This document shows positions 1 to 7,744 of a DNA stretch of 17,737 bases, piece after piece (the stretch's first letter is position 1; every line of letters begins with the position of its first letter). The notes beneath the pieces are model-generated. The model made no database searches and had not been told where the DNA came from. It was given only the letters and a program-made list of their open reading frames with translations. The stretch covers positions 1-17,737 of the forward strand of contig JALOMX010000022.1 of the NCBI GenBank assembly GCA_025455245.1, given 5' to 3'. Made by a program: the position numbers and the translations under genes. The DNA comes from Chitinophagaceae bacterium. GTDB lineage: Bacteria > Bacteroidota > Bacteroidia > Chitinophagales > Chitinophagaceae.

Positions 1-761
1 ACCTTCAGCAATTCCTCATGAATCAATCCATTCGTTGCACATAAATGGGGTTGATATGGGCTGTAATAGTGCCCTTCAAAATCCGTCACCTTCCCTCCCG
101 CTTCTTCTACCAGCAAAAAGCCTGCGGCACTGTCCCATGCATTCAGCTTGTGCTCGTAAAAACCATCGAAGCGCCCCGCGGCTACCCAGCAAAGATCAAT
201 GGCTGCGCTGCCAAGACGACGAACAGGTACGCCTTTGCGGATGAACCGTTCAAAAACCTGCAGCGGGCCATTGGGGGAGTCAAGGTAGTGATAAGGGAAT
301 CCTGTAACCAGACAGGCGTGCTTAAGCTCATGTTGTTTACTAACGGATATCGGCTTGTCGTTTAAAAAAGCCCCTTTACCTTTTTCTGCAAAAAAGAATT
401 CGTCAAGGAATGGAGCATACACCGCTCCCATGATCATCTCCCCGTCTTTTTCAATACCAATACTAACGCAGCAAATGGGTATGCCTTGCGCAAAATTGAT
501 GGTGCCATCGATAGGGTCGATGATCCATTTGAAATCGCTGTTGGTCGGAACATTGCCCGTTTCTTCGCTTAGTATGAAATGGTCCGGATAGTTTTTGCGG
601 ATCACTTCAATGATGGCTGCATCCGAAGCATGGTCCGCTTCGGTTACAAGGTCATTGATACCGCCTGATTTTACGGAGGTTTTCAGATCGGGATTATTAA
701 AGTAATGACGAAGCTGTGCTGCCCCGGCCCCGGCGGCTTCGCGTAGTATTTGTGAAAGCAT
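1..761 (-). CDS. Inositol monophosphatase family protein (3' end beyond window)
   Basis: This Mg2+-dependent phosphomonoesterase is predicted to hydrolyse inositol 1-phosphate or a related sugar phosphate in the cytoplasm. I translated 253 codons from ATG at 761 with no stop before the window edge; the family is usually about 260-270 residues, so only the last few residues should be missing. Metal-site motifs are in place: SEETG at residues 65-69, WIIDPIDGT at 79-87 (D82 and D85 as ligands), and near the C-terminus AWDSAAGFLLVEEAGG, which holds the third conserved Asp. The start is preferred because MLSQILREAAGAG fits the family N-terminus. The gene diverges from the glycosyltransferase at 813 with a 51-base gap. 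Family assignment is firm. Substrate is not: SuhB-like, 3'(2'),5'-bisphosphate and histidinol-phosphate phosphatases share these motifs. Confidence 0.9.
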   Translation of the reverse strand, partial: MLSQILREAAGAGAAQLRHYFNNPDLKTSVKSGGINDLVTEADHASDAAIIEVIRKNYPDHFILSEETGNVPTNSDFKWIIDPIDGTINFAQGIPICCVSIGIEKDGEMIMGAVYAPFLDEFFFAEKGKGAFLNDKPISVSKQHELKHACLVTGFPYHYLDSPNGPLQVFERFIRKGVPVRRLGSAAIDLCWVAAGRFDGFYEHKLNAWDSAAGFLLVEEAGGKVTDFEGHYYSPYQPHLCATNGLIHEELLK

Positions 762-812
762 GCGGCAAATAACCGAAAATAATCGTAATTCGCCATCCAA
801 TACCGTTCAGGC

Positions 813-2084
813 ATGAAGCTATCCGTCATTATTGTCAATTACAACGTTCGCGCCTTTCTGGAGCAATGCCTCTTCAGCCTTGAAGCGGCCCTTGCAGGAA
901 TGGATTCCGAAGTTTGGGTAGTGGACAATGCAAGTACCGATGATGGCTGGAAGGAACTGAAAGCTGTTTTTCCTGATGTAAAATGGCTGGAAAACCAAAC
1001 CAATGAAGGATTTGGCAGGGCCAATAATCAGGCGCTGAAAAATGTCTGCGGCGAGTTTGTCCTGTTTTTAAATCCGGATACGCTGGTTCCGGAAAATGCT
1101 TTGCAAACCTGTATCCGTTTCTTTGAAGAAAATGAGCAAGCGGGCGCGGTTGGGGTAAAAATGCTGGATGGAAGCGGTACCTTTTTACCTGAAAGCAAAA
1201 GGGGCAACCCGGGCCTTTTTACATCGGTCTGCAAACTGCTCGGCTTACACCATATCTTCCCGCGTTCAAAGGTTTTTGCACGATACTACATGGGGCATTT
1301 GCCTGACCATGAAAACAATCCTGTCGAAGTGCTTGCAGGTGCTTTTGTGATGGTGAGAAAAGAAGTACTTGATGTTACAGGAGGCTTTGATGAAAGATTT
1401 TTTATGTATGGTGAAGATATTGACCTGAGCTACCGCATTAACCAAACAAAATTGCCTTCGAAGGATATTTTATGGCAAACATGGTATGTAGCCGATGCCG
1501 GTATCATTCATTTTAAAGGCGAAAGTACCAATCGCGGCAGTCTGAAGTACCACGTACTTTTTTATAAGGCAATGGCACAGTTTGTGCAAAAGCATTATGC
1601 TTCCGGACCCGCTTCCTTTTTCAGGATCTTCATTGTTTGCGCCATTGTTATGAAGGCCTCAGTTTCCGGGATAGTCAAAATCTTTTCAGGAGTAATCCGG
1701 TTTTTTTCCAAAACAGTAAACCTTCTTATTCATCATAAAAGGGCAGCTACAGAAAAAAACTATATCGAATTTACAAGTTACAAAAAAGCATGGGTTGCCG
1801 GCAGTAAGGAAGATGGGGAAAGGGTAGGTGACATTTTGCGTCAGAATGATGTGTTGGCGGAGGTTTTCCTGCTGAATGGTACCTTCAAAGAATGGGAACA
1901 AACCCTTCGTGCCGGTGATATGATTGTATGGTGTGGCCATCGTGACATTTCCTTAAATTCATTCATACGCTTTATGGCTTCGCATAAAGAATTTTCATAC
2001 TATTTTCATTGCCCGCGCAGCAAAAGCATTATCGGAAGTTCGCATAAGAAAAGATCCGGAGAAGTATTTCTTCAAAAAAGTTGA
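813..2084 (+). CDS. Glycosyltransferase family 2 with C-terminal extension
   Basis: This 423-residue protein is a GT-A fold inverting glycosyltransferase, likely working at the cytoplasmic face on cell-surface polysaccharide or glycolipid. The N-terminus MKLSVIIVNYN is the typical first strand. DNAST follows at residues 38-42, NEGFGRANNQAL at 64-75 (rhamnosyltransferase-like), the NPD triplet (DxD equivalent) at 87-89, and GGFDERFFMYGEDIDLSYR at about 190-208 with the conserved ED. A hydrophobic stretch at about 268-298 could be a membrane or membrane-associated helix. Residues from about 311 to the end form an extra domain not needed for catalysis. They read like a degenerate Rossmann-type module (AWVAGSKEDGERVG, then IIGSSHKKRSGEVF), similar to tails I recall on other Bacteroidota GT2 proteins. 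The gene ends 12 bases from the convergent lipid-kinase gene. Donor and acceptor are unknown. Confidence 0.9.
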   Translation: MKLSVIIVNYNVRAFLEQCLFSLEAALAGMDSEVWVVDNASTDDGWKELKAVFPDVKWLENQTNEGFGRANNQALKNVCGEFVLFLNPDTLVPENALQTCIRFFEENEQAGAVGVKMLDGSGTFLPESKRGNPGLFTSVCKLLGLHHIFPRSKVFARYYMGHLPDHENNPVEVLAGAFVMVRKEVLDVTGGFDERFFMYGEDIDLSYRINQTKLPSKDILWQTWYVADAGIIHFKGESTNRGSLKYHVLFYKAMAQFVQKHYASGPASFFRIFIVCAIVMKASVSGIVKIFSGVIRFFSKTVNLLIHHKRAATEKNYIEFTSYKKAWVAGSKEDGERVGDILRQNDVLAEVFLLNGTFKEWEQTLRAGDMIVWCGHRDISLNSFIRFMASHKEFSYYFHCPRSKSIIGSSHKKRSGEVFLQKS

Positions 2085-2096
2085 AGGGCATTGGCA

Positions 2097-3002
2097 TCAG
2101 GGTACCCACAGATTGAATGCGCCGGGGATTATTTTGAAATGTACGTCTTCACCAACCGGTACCGGATCGCCGTCAATATGTAAATGGGCATGTTTGGGAT
2201 TGTGAATGCGGATTTCTTTTGCCTGCAGGTATAAAATGGTTTGGGTGCCAATCTTTTCCACCCAGTTTTTCATTAGCTTGTTATGCCTTAGCTGTGCAAG
2301 CAGCGCAAAGGGCAAAGTGGCTTTGGGCATTTTTTGAACGATGATAATATCAAGAAGCCCGTCGTGGAGGCTTGCAAGGGGGGCAATGGTTACATTGTTT
2401 CCAAATTGGTTGCTGTTTGCCACACTGATAAAAAAGGCATCGGTAAAAAACCTGAAGCCATCAATCTCTATCCCAAAATTGATTGGCTGGGATTTGAAGA
2501 ACTGCACAAGGGTTTCGGTGGTATACGTTACCATTCCTCTCCGGTGACTTTTTGAAAAACGTTCTGCTACTTCTGCATCCATACCAAGGCCGCTGAGCAT
2601 ACAGGCAAAATGGCCGTTTACCATAAATGCATCGGTGAGCTGAAGCTTCCCGTTCAGAATAACCTGAAAGGCTTTGGAGGGGGAAGCATGCAGGTTGGCT
2701 GTACGTGCAAGTCCGTTTCCGCTTCCAACCGGAATGATTCCAAGGTTTACAGCGCTGTGAGCTACTGCTGCCGCAGCAAGATTGACCGTGCCATCGCCGC
2801 CGCAGGCAACAAGGTCGGTAGCCTTAAAGTCGTGCAGATGTACACGAATGGTTTCAGGAACGGTTGTTTTGGTACTATGCACCATCATGTAATCTATGGA
2901 GCGTTGCCTGCATTGATTTGCCAGGAATTCTTCAAGTCCGTGTTTGGAACGGGTGCCGGCAATCGGATTTATCAAAAAAACAATACGTCTTTTGTTCTCC
3001 AT
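2097..3002 (-). CDS. YegS/DAG kinase family lipid kinase
   Basis: This 301-residue protein belongs to the DAGK_cat/YegS/BmrU family, which phosphorylates diacylglycerol or related lipids with ATP at the inner face of the membrane. Visible motifs are INPIAGTRS near residue 11 (phosphate-binding loop), CGGDGTVN at 67-74 (nucleotide-binding GGDGT), and PVGSGNGLART at 91-101. A C-terminal beta-rich region includes HLHIDGDPVP, typical of the family. I chose ATG at 3002 because the frame's 12-residue upstream extension would start at a TTG and has no family character. Length agrees with bacterial members (about 290-310). The gene converges on the glycosyltransferase (12 bases between stops) and diverges from the PAP2-like gene at 3101. 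A lipid kinase next to a PAP2-type phosphatase suggests lipid phosphate turnover, but the two are not co-transcribed. Confidence 0.92.
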   Translation of the reverse strand: MENKRRIVFLINPIAGTRSKHGLEEFLANQCRQRSIDYMMVHSTKTTVPETIRVHLHDFKATDLVACGGDGTVNLAAAAVAHSAVNLGIIPVGSGNGLARTANLHASPSKAFQVILNGKLQLTDAFMVNGHFACMLSGLGMDAEVAERFSKSHRRGMVTYTTETLVQFFKSQPINFGIEIDGFRFFTDAFFISVANSNQFGNNVTIAPLASLHDGLLDIIIVQKMPKATLPFALLAQLRHNKLMKNWVEKIGTQTILYLQAKEIRIHNPKHAHLHIDGDPVPVGEDVHFKIIPGAFNLWVP

Positions 3003-3049
3003 AGATAGTTGCAAAGGAACTAAAAAGCCATCAGGCAATTCGTTGGTAT

Positions 3050-3083
3050 TTTGGTAAAAAATATTCCTTACGGGTTACATTTG
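3050..3083 (+). promoter_or_regulatory. Bacteroidota-type promoter for the PAP2-like gene
   Basis: TTTG at 3050-3053 and TACATTTG at 3076-3083 fit the Bacteroidota primary-sigma consensus TTTG ... TAnnTTTG, with 22 bases between them (usual range about 17-23). Transcription would start near 3090, leaving a leader of about 10 bases before ATG 3101. The match is by eye only. Confidence 0.55.
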
Positions 3084-3100
3084 CAGCCAATCAGATTTTC

Positions 3101-3751
3101 ATGTCCAACCATACGCCTGCATTACATGCACCCATTTGGCGCCGTACCGCACAGGTTATTTCCTACCTGTTGCATCCGCTGTTTGTACCCGCTATGGTTG
3201 CGGGCATCATTTTACTCAGGCACCCTTTATATACATTACTGCTCGATGAACCTGCCAGGTTCCGGCTGTTTGTCATGGTATTGATCAATACCATCCTGTT
3301 TCCTGCGCTCATCGCTTTTTTGCTGTGGAGGCTTGGCTTTACCAGGGGTCTTCAGCTTGAGACGCAACGCGAAAGGATTTTTCCATTGGTAGCCAATATT
3401 ATTTTTTATTTCTGGGCCTGGAACGTTGCAAGAAATCTTGACAATGTTCCCGTTCCGCTTGTGCAATGGCTGATGGGGATTTTTTTATGCAGCAGTGCCG
3501 CTATGTTTATGAATATATTCATGAAGATCAGTCTTCATACCATTGGCATGGGGGGGCTTGTAGCCTTTTCATTTCTTATGATGGCCAATGATCCGTTTTG
3601 GCCTTCGGGCATTCTGTCTGCGGCACTTATCCTTGCAGGCCTTACCGGAACCGCAAGGCTGTTGCGGGAGGCCCATAATCCATCCGAAGTATATGCCGGC
3701 TATTTTGCCGGAGCTTTGTGTGTTGTAGCCGGTTGGTTTATAGCCGGTTAA
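3101..3751 (+). CDS. PAP2-like polytopic membrane protein
   Basis: This 216-residue, very hydrophobic protein has about six predicted transmembrane stretches. It resembles the type 2 phosphatidic acid phosphatase (PAP2) family, whose members remove phosphate from membrane lipids such as undecaprenyl diphosphate or phosphatidate. Motif traces occur in the right order: QRERIFP at 89-95 where the KxxxxxxRP motif should be, KISLH at 142-146 where PSGH should be, and AR-x5-H-x3-E at 185-196 where SR-x5-H-x3-D is expected. The two histidines and the motif 3 Arg are kept, but the motif 3 Asp is Glu and motif 1 is loose. It could be a divergent phosphatase or a non-enzymatic relative. ATG 3101 is supported by the upstream promoter and a plausible N-terminus. 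Its stop overlaps the convergent M16 gene by 4 bases. Confidence 0.75.
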   Translation: MSNHTPALHAPIWRRTAQVISYLLHPLFVPAMVAGIILLRHPLYTLLLDEPARFRLFVMVLINTILFPALIAFLLWRLGFTRGLQLETQRERIFPLVANIIFYFWAWNVARNLDNVPVPLVQWLMGIFLCSSAAMFMNIFMKISLHTIGMGGLVAFSFLMMANDPFWPSGILSAALILAGLTGTARLLREAHNPSEVYAGYFAGALCVVAGWFIAG

Positions 3752-4986
3752 TTGGCGGCAAAATATCGCAGCGTATTGCAATTACCCTTTCTGAAAATTT
3801 CGCGCGCCTCCGACAGCAATCCGTCCACCGTTACGGTCTGAAACTTTGCCAGTTCGGTATTCATCAATGCGGCATCACCCAGCAACTCGTAAAAGGCAAG
3901 GTTGTTGGCACGGTTCATCAGGCTCATATCTTCGAAAGCAACCACACTTTCGGTTTTGTTTTTTGCTTTTTGCAATTCAGCCTCGGTTACCCCATTGTTC
4001 AGCAGTTTTTCTATTTCAGCCTCCACAGCCGCTTCTGCTTTTTCCATAGATACGCCTTTTACCAGTTTTCCTTCAACGGTCATCAGCCCCCGTTCTACCG
4101 AACCAAAATGATAGCACTCAATGTTGCTGAACAACTGTTGCTCTTTTACCAGGCTTTGAAACAGCCTTGAAGAACCGCCGGCACCCATAATTTCCGTAAT
4201 CAGGTCGGCTGCATAGTATCCATCCTCAAGCCTTGCCGGCATGTGCCAGGTTTTATACAAGGCATCCAATGGAACATTGGCCTGTACATCCCGGCTGCGG
4301 TCTTCGGTTTGACGGGGTTCACGCGGGAGCGTGCGTTCGTATTTTTTTCCTGCAGGGATGGGACCAAACCATTTTTCTGCAAGCGTTTTTACCTGAGGTA
4401 CCGTAACGGGTCCGGCCACGGCCAGAATGGCATTGGATGGAGTATAATGTTTAAAGAAAAAATCTTTTACATCCTGAAGGCTTGCATCTTCTACATGCTT
4501 CAGTTCTTTTCCGATGGTCATCCACCGGTATGGATGGGTTGTGTAGGCAAGCTCACGCATTTTGTGCCATACATCACCATAAGGCTTGTTGATGTAATGT
4601 TCCTTAAATTCTTCACATACCACCTTTCGCTGTACCTCAAGGCTTTTCTCGCTGAAGGCAAGGCTCAGCATGCGGTCGCTTTCAAGCCAGAATGCTGTCT
4701 CAAGGTTTTGAACCGGTAATTGCAGAAAATAATTGGTGAGGTCGTTGGTAGTGTATGCATTGTTTTCGCCGCCTGCCATCTGAAGGGGTTCGTCATATTC
4801 AGGAATATTTATACTGCCCCCAAACATCAGGTGCTCAAATAAATGGGCAAATCCGGTTTTTTCGGGATTCTCATCACGGGCGCCTACATTGTACATCACA
4901 TTTACGACTGCCATGGGTGTACTCTGGTCAGGGTGAACGATTACGGTCAATCCGTTGTCAAGGGTAAATCTGTCAAATGATATCAT
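3748..4986 (-). CDS. M16 family zinc metallopeptidase
   Basis: This is a 412-residue pitrilysin-type protease. The inverted zinc motif HxxEH is seen as HLFEH at residues 48-52, and the downstream glutamate ligand is probably E125 or E126 in VVCEEFKEH. An M16_C-like domain follows (TPSNAILAVAGPV at about 170-185, then MGAGGSSRLFQSLV), so the protein is one M16 half of two domains, like the mitochondrial processing peptidase beta subunit. There is no signal peptide, so it is probably cytoplasmic, or exported by an unrecognised route. The start ATG overlaps the stop of the aspartyl-protease gene (ATGA), which indicates translational coupling. Bacteroidota often carry an active and an inactive M16 partner side by side; only the active-type protein is visible here. 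Its substrate is unknown. Confidence 0.93.
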   Translation of the reverse strand: MISFDRFTLDNGLTVIVHPDQSTPMAVVNVMYNVGARDENPEKTGFAHLFEHLMFGGSINIPEYDEPLQMAGGENNAYTTNDLTNYFLQLPVQNLETAFWLESDRMLSLAFSEKSLEVQRKVVCEEFKEHYINKPYGDVWHKMRELAYTTHPYRWMTIGKELKHVEDASLQDVKDFFFKHYTPSNAILAVAGPVTVPQVKTLAEKWFGPIPAGKKYERTLPREPRQTEDRSRDVQANVPLDALYKTWHMPARLEDGYYAADLITEIMGAGGSSRLFQSLVKEQQLFSNIECYHFGSVERGLMTVEGKLVKGVSMEKAEAAVEAEIEKLLNNGVTEAELQKAKNKTESVVAFEDMSLMNRANNLAFYELLGDAALMNTELAKFQTVTVDGLLSEAREIFRKGNCNTLRYFAAN

Positions 4987-6233
4987 GATTTGAATAGCTT
5001 TTTGTTTTTTTCTTTAATGGAAACGATGTTCAGTTTTATTTCCTGGAGCGCACCGTTTCGTGAGATCACCATTTTTACTTTATTGCCAGGCTGCTGAAGA
5101 ATATTTTTATAGGTCTGTAAATCGCCTGCGAATTTATTGCCAATACTGATAATCACATCGCCGTCTTTTAAACCTGCTTTTTCTGCAGGGGAACCTTGCA
5201 TCACATCCATAATAATTACTTCCATTCCTTCCTGAAACATATTAAAGCCGGTATATGCATAATCAAATGCCTCCCTGAAACTATTGTTGGGAACAAGGTG
5301 AAATTCACTTTTCGCATAATTGATGGTCATATTGAACCTTCTCAAAAGGTCATTCCCGATGAGTCCGGCCAAAAAAGGATAAGTAGTAACATTATATTCA
5401 TCATCAAAAACATATACCGGCATTTTCCGGAATTTATAAGGCCCGAGTTTGAATTTTTTCAGGGTAGTTACCAGCATGGTTTTTTTCCCTCCGATACCTT
5501 CTGCCACCGAGGTATAAAACCTTTTTTGTTTGCTAAAAACAGCGCTGTCTCCGGTAAACTGCTGACTGAGAAGTAAGCATAAGCCCGCACCGGTGTCCAG
5601 AAAATACCTTGACCGAAATGTTTCGTTTTCGGTGATTTCGGCGTACTGCATGGGCAGGGCCGTAATGGCCGGCCTGAGAATATGGCCACCCTGCGGGTAC
5701 TTAAATGGACCCTGCGGAAAAACGGAGATGGTATGCCTGTCAAAATCGATGGCTATGATATACCTTTTTAAAAAACTGTAACCGATAATGCCATCAATTT
5801 TCATTCCATAAACCCCGGTCAGCATTTCGTAGTTGTTTATGTGAAAATCAAGGCTGTCTACCGAAAGACCGGGAAGGTTCAAGGTATGGTTGTAAGCAAA
5901 GTCCACCTTTCTTACCCCTGCAATACCCCGGATGGTCCTGCTGCTTGGAACGGCAGGTATATTAAATTCCTCCACCGTGCTGCTGTCCAATGAAATGCCT
6001 CCGCTGCCTGTATCGAGTATAAAATTCAGTGAATCCTTAAGGTTGTCAATGGTGGCATGAACAATGATGATTCCACCATAAAGTTGTGAAAACCCGAACT
6101 CCGTAATGGGTACAGGGCCTTTGGTTTTTTTGGGGGGCGGAGGTGTTCCGTATTGGCAAAATCCGGTAAGGGCTATCCAATACAAAAATATCAGGCAGGC
6201 AGTTTTAATTATAGTTCCCCTGTTCAAGTGCAT
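4983..6233 (-). CDS. Secreted retropepsin-like aspartyl protease with PDZ domain
   Basis: This 416-residue protein has an N-terminal hydrophobic segment (about residues 8-26) followed by a Pro/Lys-rich stretch, fitting an exported periplasmic or surface protein. There are two aspartyl-protease half-sites, ILDTGSGG with D74 and FLDTGAG with D213. One chain therefore holds both catalytic Asp residues, unlike single-domain retropepsins that must dimerise. Each is followed by a hydrophobic-Gly segment (GIIGYSFL at 148-155 and GLIGNDLL at 290-297), the second half of the family signature. A PDZ domain covers about 325-405, with GSPAEKAGLKDGDVIISIG as its core. The gene starts a minus-strand unit whose second gene, the M16 peptidase, is coupled by ATGA overlap, suggesting linked proteolytic roles. 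It lies downstream of the susD terminator. Substrate unknown. Confidence 0.9.
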   Translation of the reverse strand: MHLNRGTIIKTACLIFLYWIALTGFCQYGTPPPPKKTKGPVPITEFGFSQLYGGIIIVHATIDNLKDSLNFILDTGSGGISLDSSTVEEFNIPAVPSSRTIRGIAGVRKVDFAYNHTLNLPGLSVDSLDFHINNYEMLTGVYGMKIDGIIGYSFLKRYIIAIDFDRHTISVFPQGPFKYPQGGHILRPAITALPMQYAEITENETFRSRYFLDTGAGLCLLLSQQFTGDSAVFSKQKRFYTSVAEGIGGKKTMLVTTLKKFKLGPYKFRKMPVYVFDDEYNVTTYPFLAGLIGNDLLRRFNMTINYAKSEFHLVPNNSFREAFDYAYTGFNMFQEGMEVIIMDVMQGSPAEKAGLKDGDVIISIGNKFAGDLQTYKNILQQPGNKVKMVISRNGALQEIKLNIVSIKEKNKKLFKS

Positions 6234-6282
6234 AATCCGGTCTGTAAAATTAACCTTTCAGTTCTCGTGTATTACATCAAAC

Positions 6283-6314
6283 AAAAAAAGAAGTTGCCCT
6301 GTTGAGGGCAACTT
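6283..6314 (-). terminator. Intrinsic terminator after the susCD pair
   Basis: A perfect 10-base-pair stem (6291-6300 with 6305-6314) closes a 4-base loop. Read on the minus strand it is followed by a run of seven T (6289 down to 6283). It lies 33 bases after the SusD stop and separates susCD from the aspartyl-protease unit. Confidence 0.9.
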
Positions 6315-6346
6315 CATTAAAATTCGCAATTTTAAGTGAAAACAGT

Positions 6347-7732
6347 TTAACCGCCTGTGTAAATATCCCAGTTAACGTCGCTTTGCGGTTTGGGGAAGCC
6401 GGTAAAGCGGGTTCCGCCATCGAAAGAAACATCGATGTCGTTTATACGGTTGTTGCGGCGGCAATCGATCCAGCGGTGGCCCCATGGTTCTGCCCACAAA
6501 GAGTAACGGCGCTGATAGAGTATTTCATCAATCAGGGCTGATTCTGTAGTAGCGCCTCCATAATTGCCAATACCGGCTGCGTTTCTGATGATATTGATGG
6601 CATTTACCGCATTGGTTCCCTGGTTCAGCTTTGCGTGTGCTTCTGCTTTGATCAGGATCAATTCCTCGTTCCGGATCCATGATACGGGTGAAGTATTGGC
6701 TGCAAAACGGTTATCCTGATACTGACCGCTCAGCGTGCCTGCATCGCTCGAAACAGTTACCGGCGATGTGCGGCGGTAAAACTTGGTTCTTACCCGTGCA
6801 TCGTTGGCTGTGGTATCGCGCAGCACCGAAGGATGGACCACAATCATGGTACTCACATTGGCATCGCGCACAAAAAACAACGGGTTAAATGCATCGGGCG
6901 GAGCGCCAAAAACATGGGTAGGACCCGCATTGAGGTTGCCGCTAAGGTTCATAAAAGATGCATCACAGGCTGTAAGTGCCTCCTGCCATTGTCCGCGATA
7001 AAGGAAAGTTCTTGCAGCAATGGCACGGTTCACCCGTTTGATTCCGTCAATGGTGTTAAAGCCTGCCCAGCCTGCCGTCAGGATCAGCGGGAAGTTGCCG
7101 GTACCGGCAGCATTCAGGTCATTCAGGCCATCGTTCAGCAGGTTGCTTACATAAGCCAGCGCCTCCTGATAGGGTACATACGGCCCCGGATTCAGGGGAT
7201 CCTCTACATCAACCCTGATGCTGTCGTAGCGCCATATGGCCGGTAAAAGATACTGATAGGCCGCAATGGTTTTTGCAAGGCCTGCAACGGCTTTTTTCTC
7301 TGTTTCGGTGAGTGCCGTGGTATTATTGGCAGCATCGCGCAGTACGTAGGCCTGCCGTATGGTTTGATAAGCACCGGCATACACCGTTCCGCCGTTGGCG
7401 CCAAATCCAAAATAGGATGCATCCGGACGGCGTCCGTTTTGGCCAAGCCAGTCGGTTTGCCAGCGGGGGTCACTTGCGTTCAGGTACCACACCTCGCGGC
7501 CAAATGTGCCGAAACCGGCCGTGGCCGTAAACACATACCCACGGTGGCGGGCTTCAAGGCCTGTAACCAGAAACTGTATCTGTGCCCTCGAAGCATTATT
7601 GGTAACACTGCCTACCGAGGGGTTATTCGGATCCTGTACAGGATTGGTATTCAGCGGGTTGCAGGCCGTCATTCCCGACAAAAGCCCTCCCGCTATTATG
7701 GCTGATAGAAATTTATTCTTTATCATATTCAT
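6347..7732 (-). CDS. SusD/RagB family outer-membrane lipoprotein
   Basis: This 461-residue surface lipoprotein is the substrate-capturing lid of a SusCD importer. Its N-terminus is a lipoprotein signal: Lys-rich start, hydrophobic core, then GMTAC with C24 as the predicted lipidated residue, followed by NPLNTNP. The C-terminal region carries the SusD signature: NEELILIKAEAHAKLNQG, then an IRNAAG helix, then a block containing YQRRYSLWAEPWGHRWIDCRR near residues 410-435, equivalent to the usual ERR..LxxEGxRxxDLRR. The gene starts 12 bases after the SusC stop, so the two form one transcript ended by the hairpin at 6283-6314. No glycoside hydrolase, sulfatase, polysaccharide lyase or anti-sigma/ECF regulator is in view, so the cargo cannot be named. 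The start could also be the in-frame ATG two codons later. Confidence 0.95.
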   Translation of the reverse strand: MNMIKNKFLSAIIAGGLLSGMTACNPLNTNPVQDPNNPSVGSVTNNASRAQIQFLVTGLEARHRGYVFTATAGFGTFGREVWYLNASDPRWQTDWLGQNGRRPDASYFGFGANGGTVYAGAYQTIRQAYVLRDAANNTTALTETEKKAVAGLAKTIAAYQYLLPAIWRYDSIRVDVEDPLNPGPYVPYQEALAYVSNLLNDGLNDLNAAGTGNFPLILTAGWAGFNTIDGIKRVNRAIAARTFLYRGQWQEALTACDASFMNLSGNLNAGPTHVFGAPPDAFNPLFFVRDANVSTMIVVHPSVLRDTTANDARVRTKFYRRTSPVTVSSDAGTLSGQYQDNRFAANTSPVSWIRNEELILIKAEAHAKLNQGTNAVNAINIIRNAAGIGNYGGATTESALIDEILYQRRYSLWAEPWGHRWIDCRRNNRINDIDVSFDGGTRFTGFPKPQSDVNWDIYTGG

Positions 7733-7744
7733 TTCAATTAGGTG

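Noticed and set aside
1..761. Plus-strand open frames of 69-106 codons at the left edge
   Set aside because: The minus strand encodes a clear inositol-monophosphatase-like protein across the same bases.
3003..3038. Extension of the lipid kinase to a TTG at 3038
   Set aside because: The added residues are not family-like, and ATG 3002 gives the expected N-terminus directly before the INPIAG motif.
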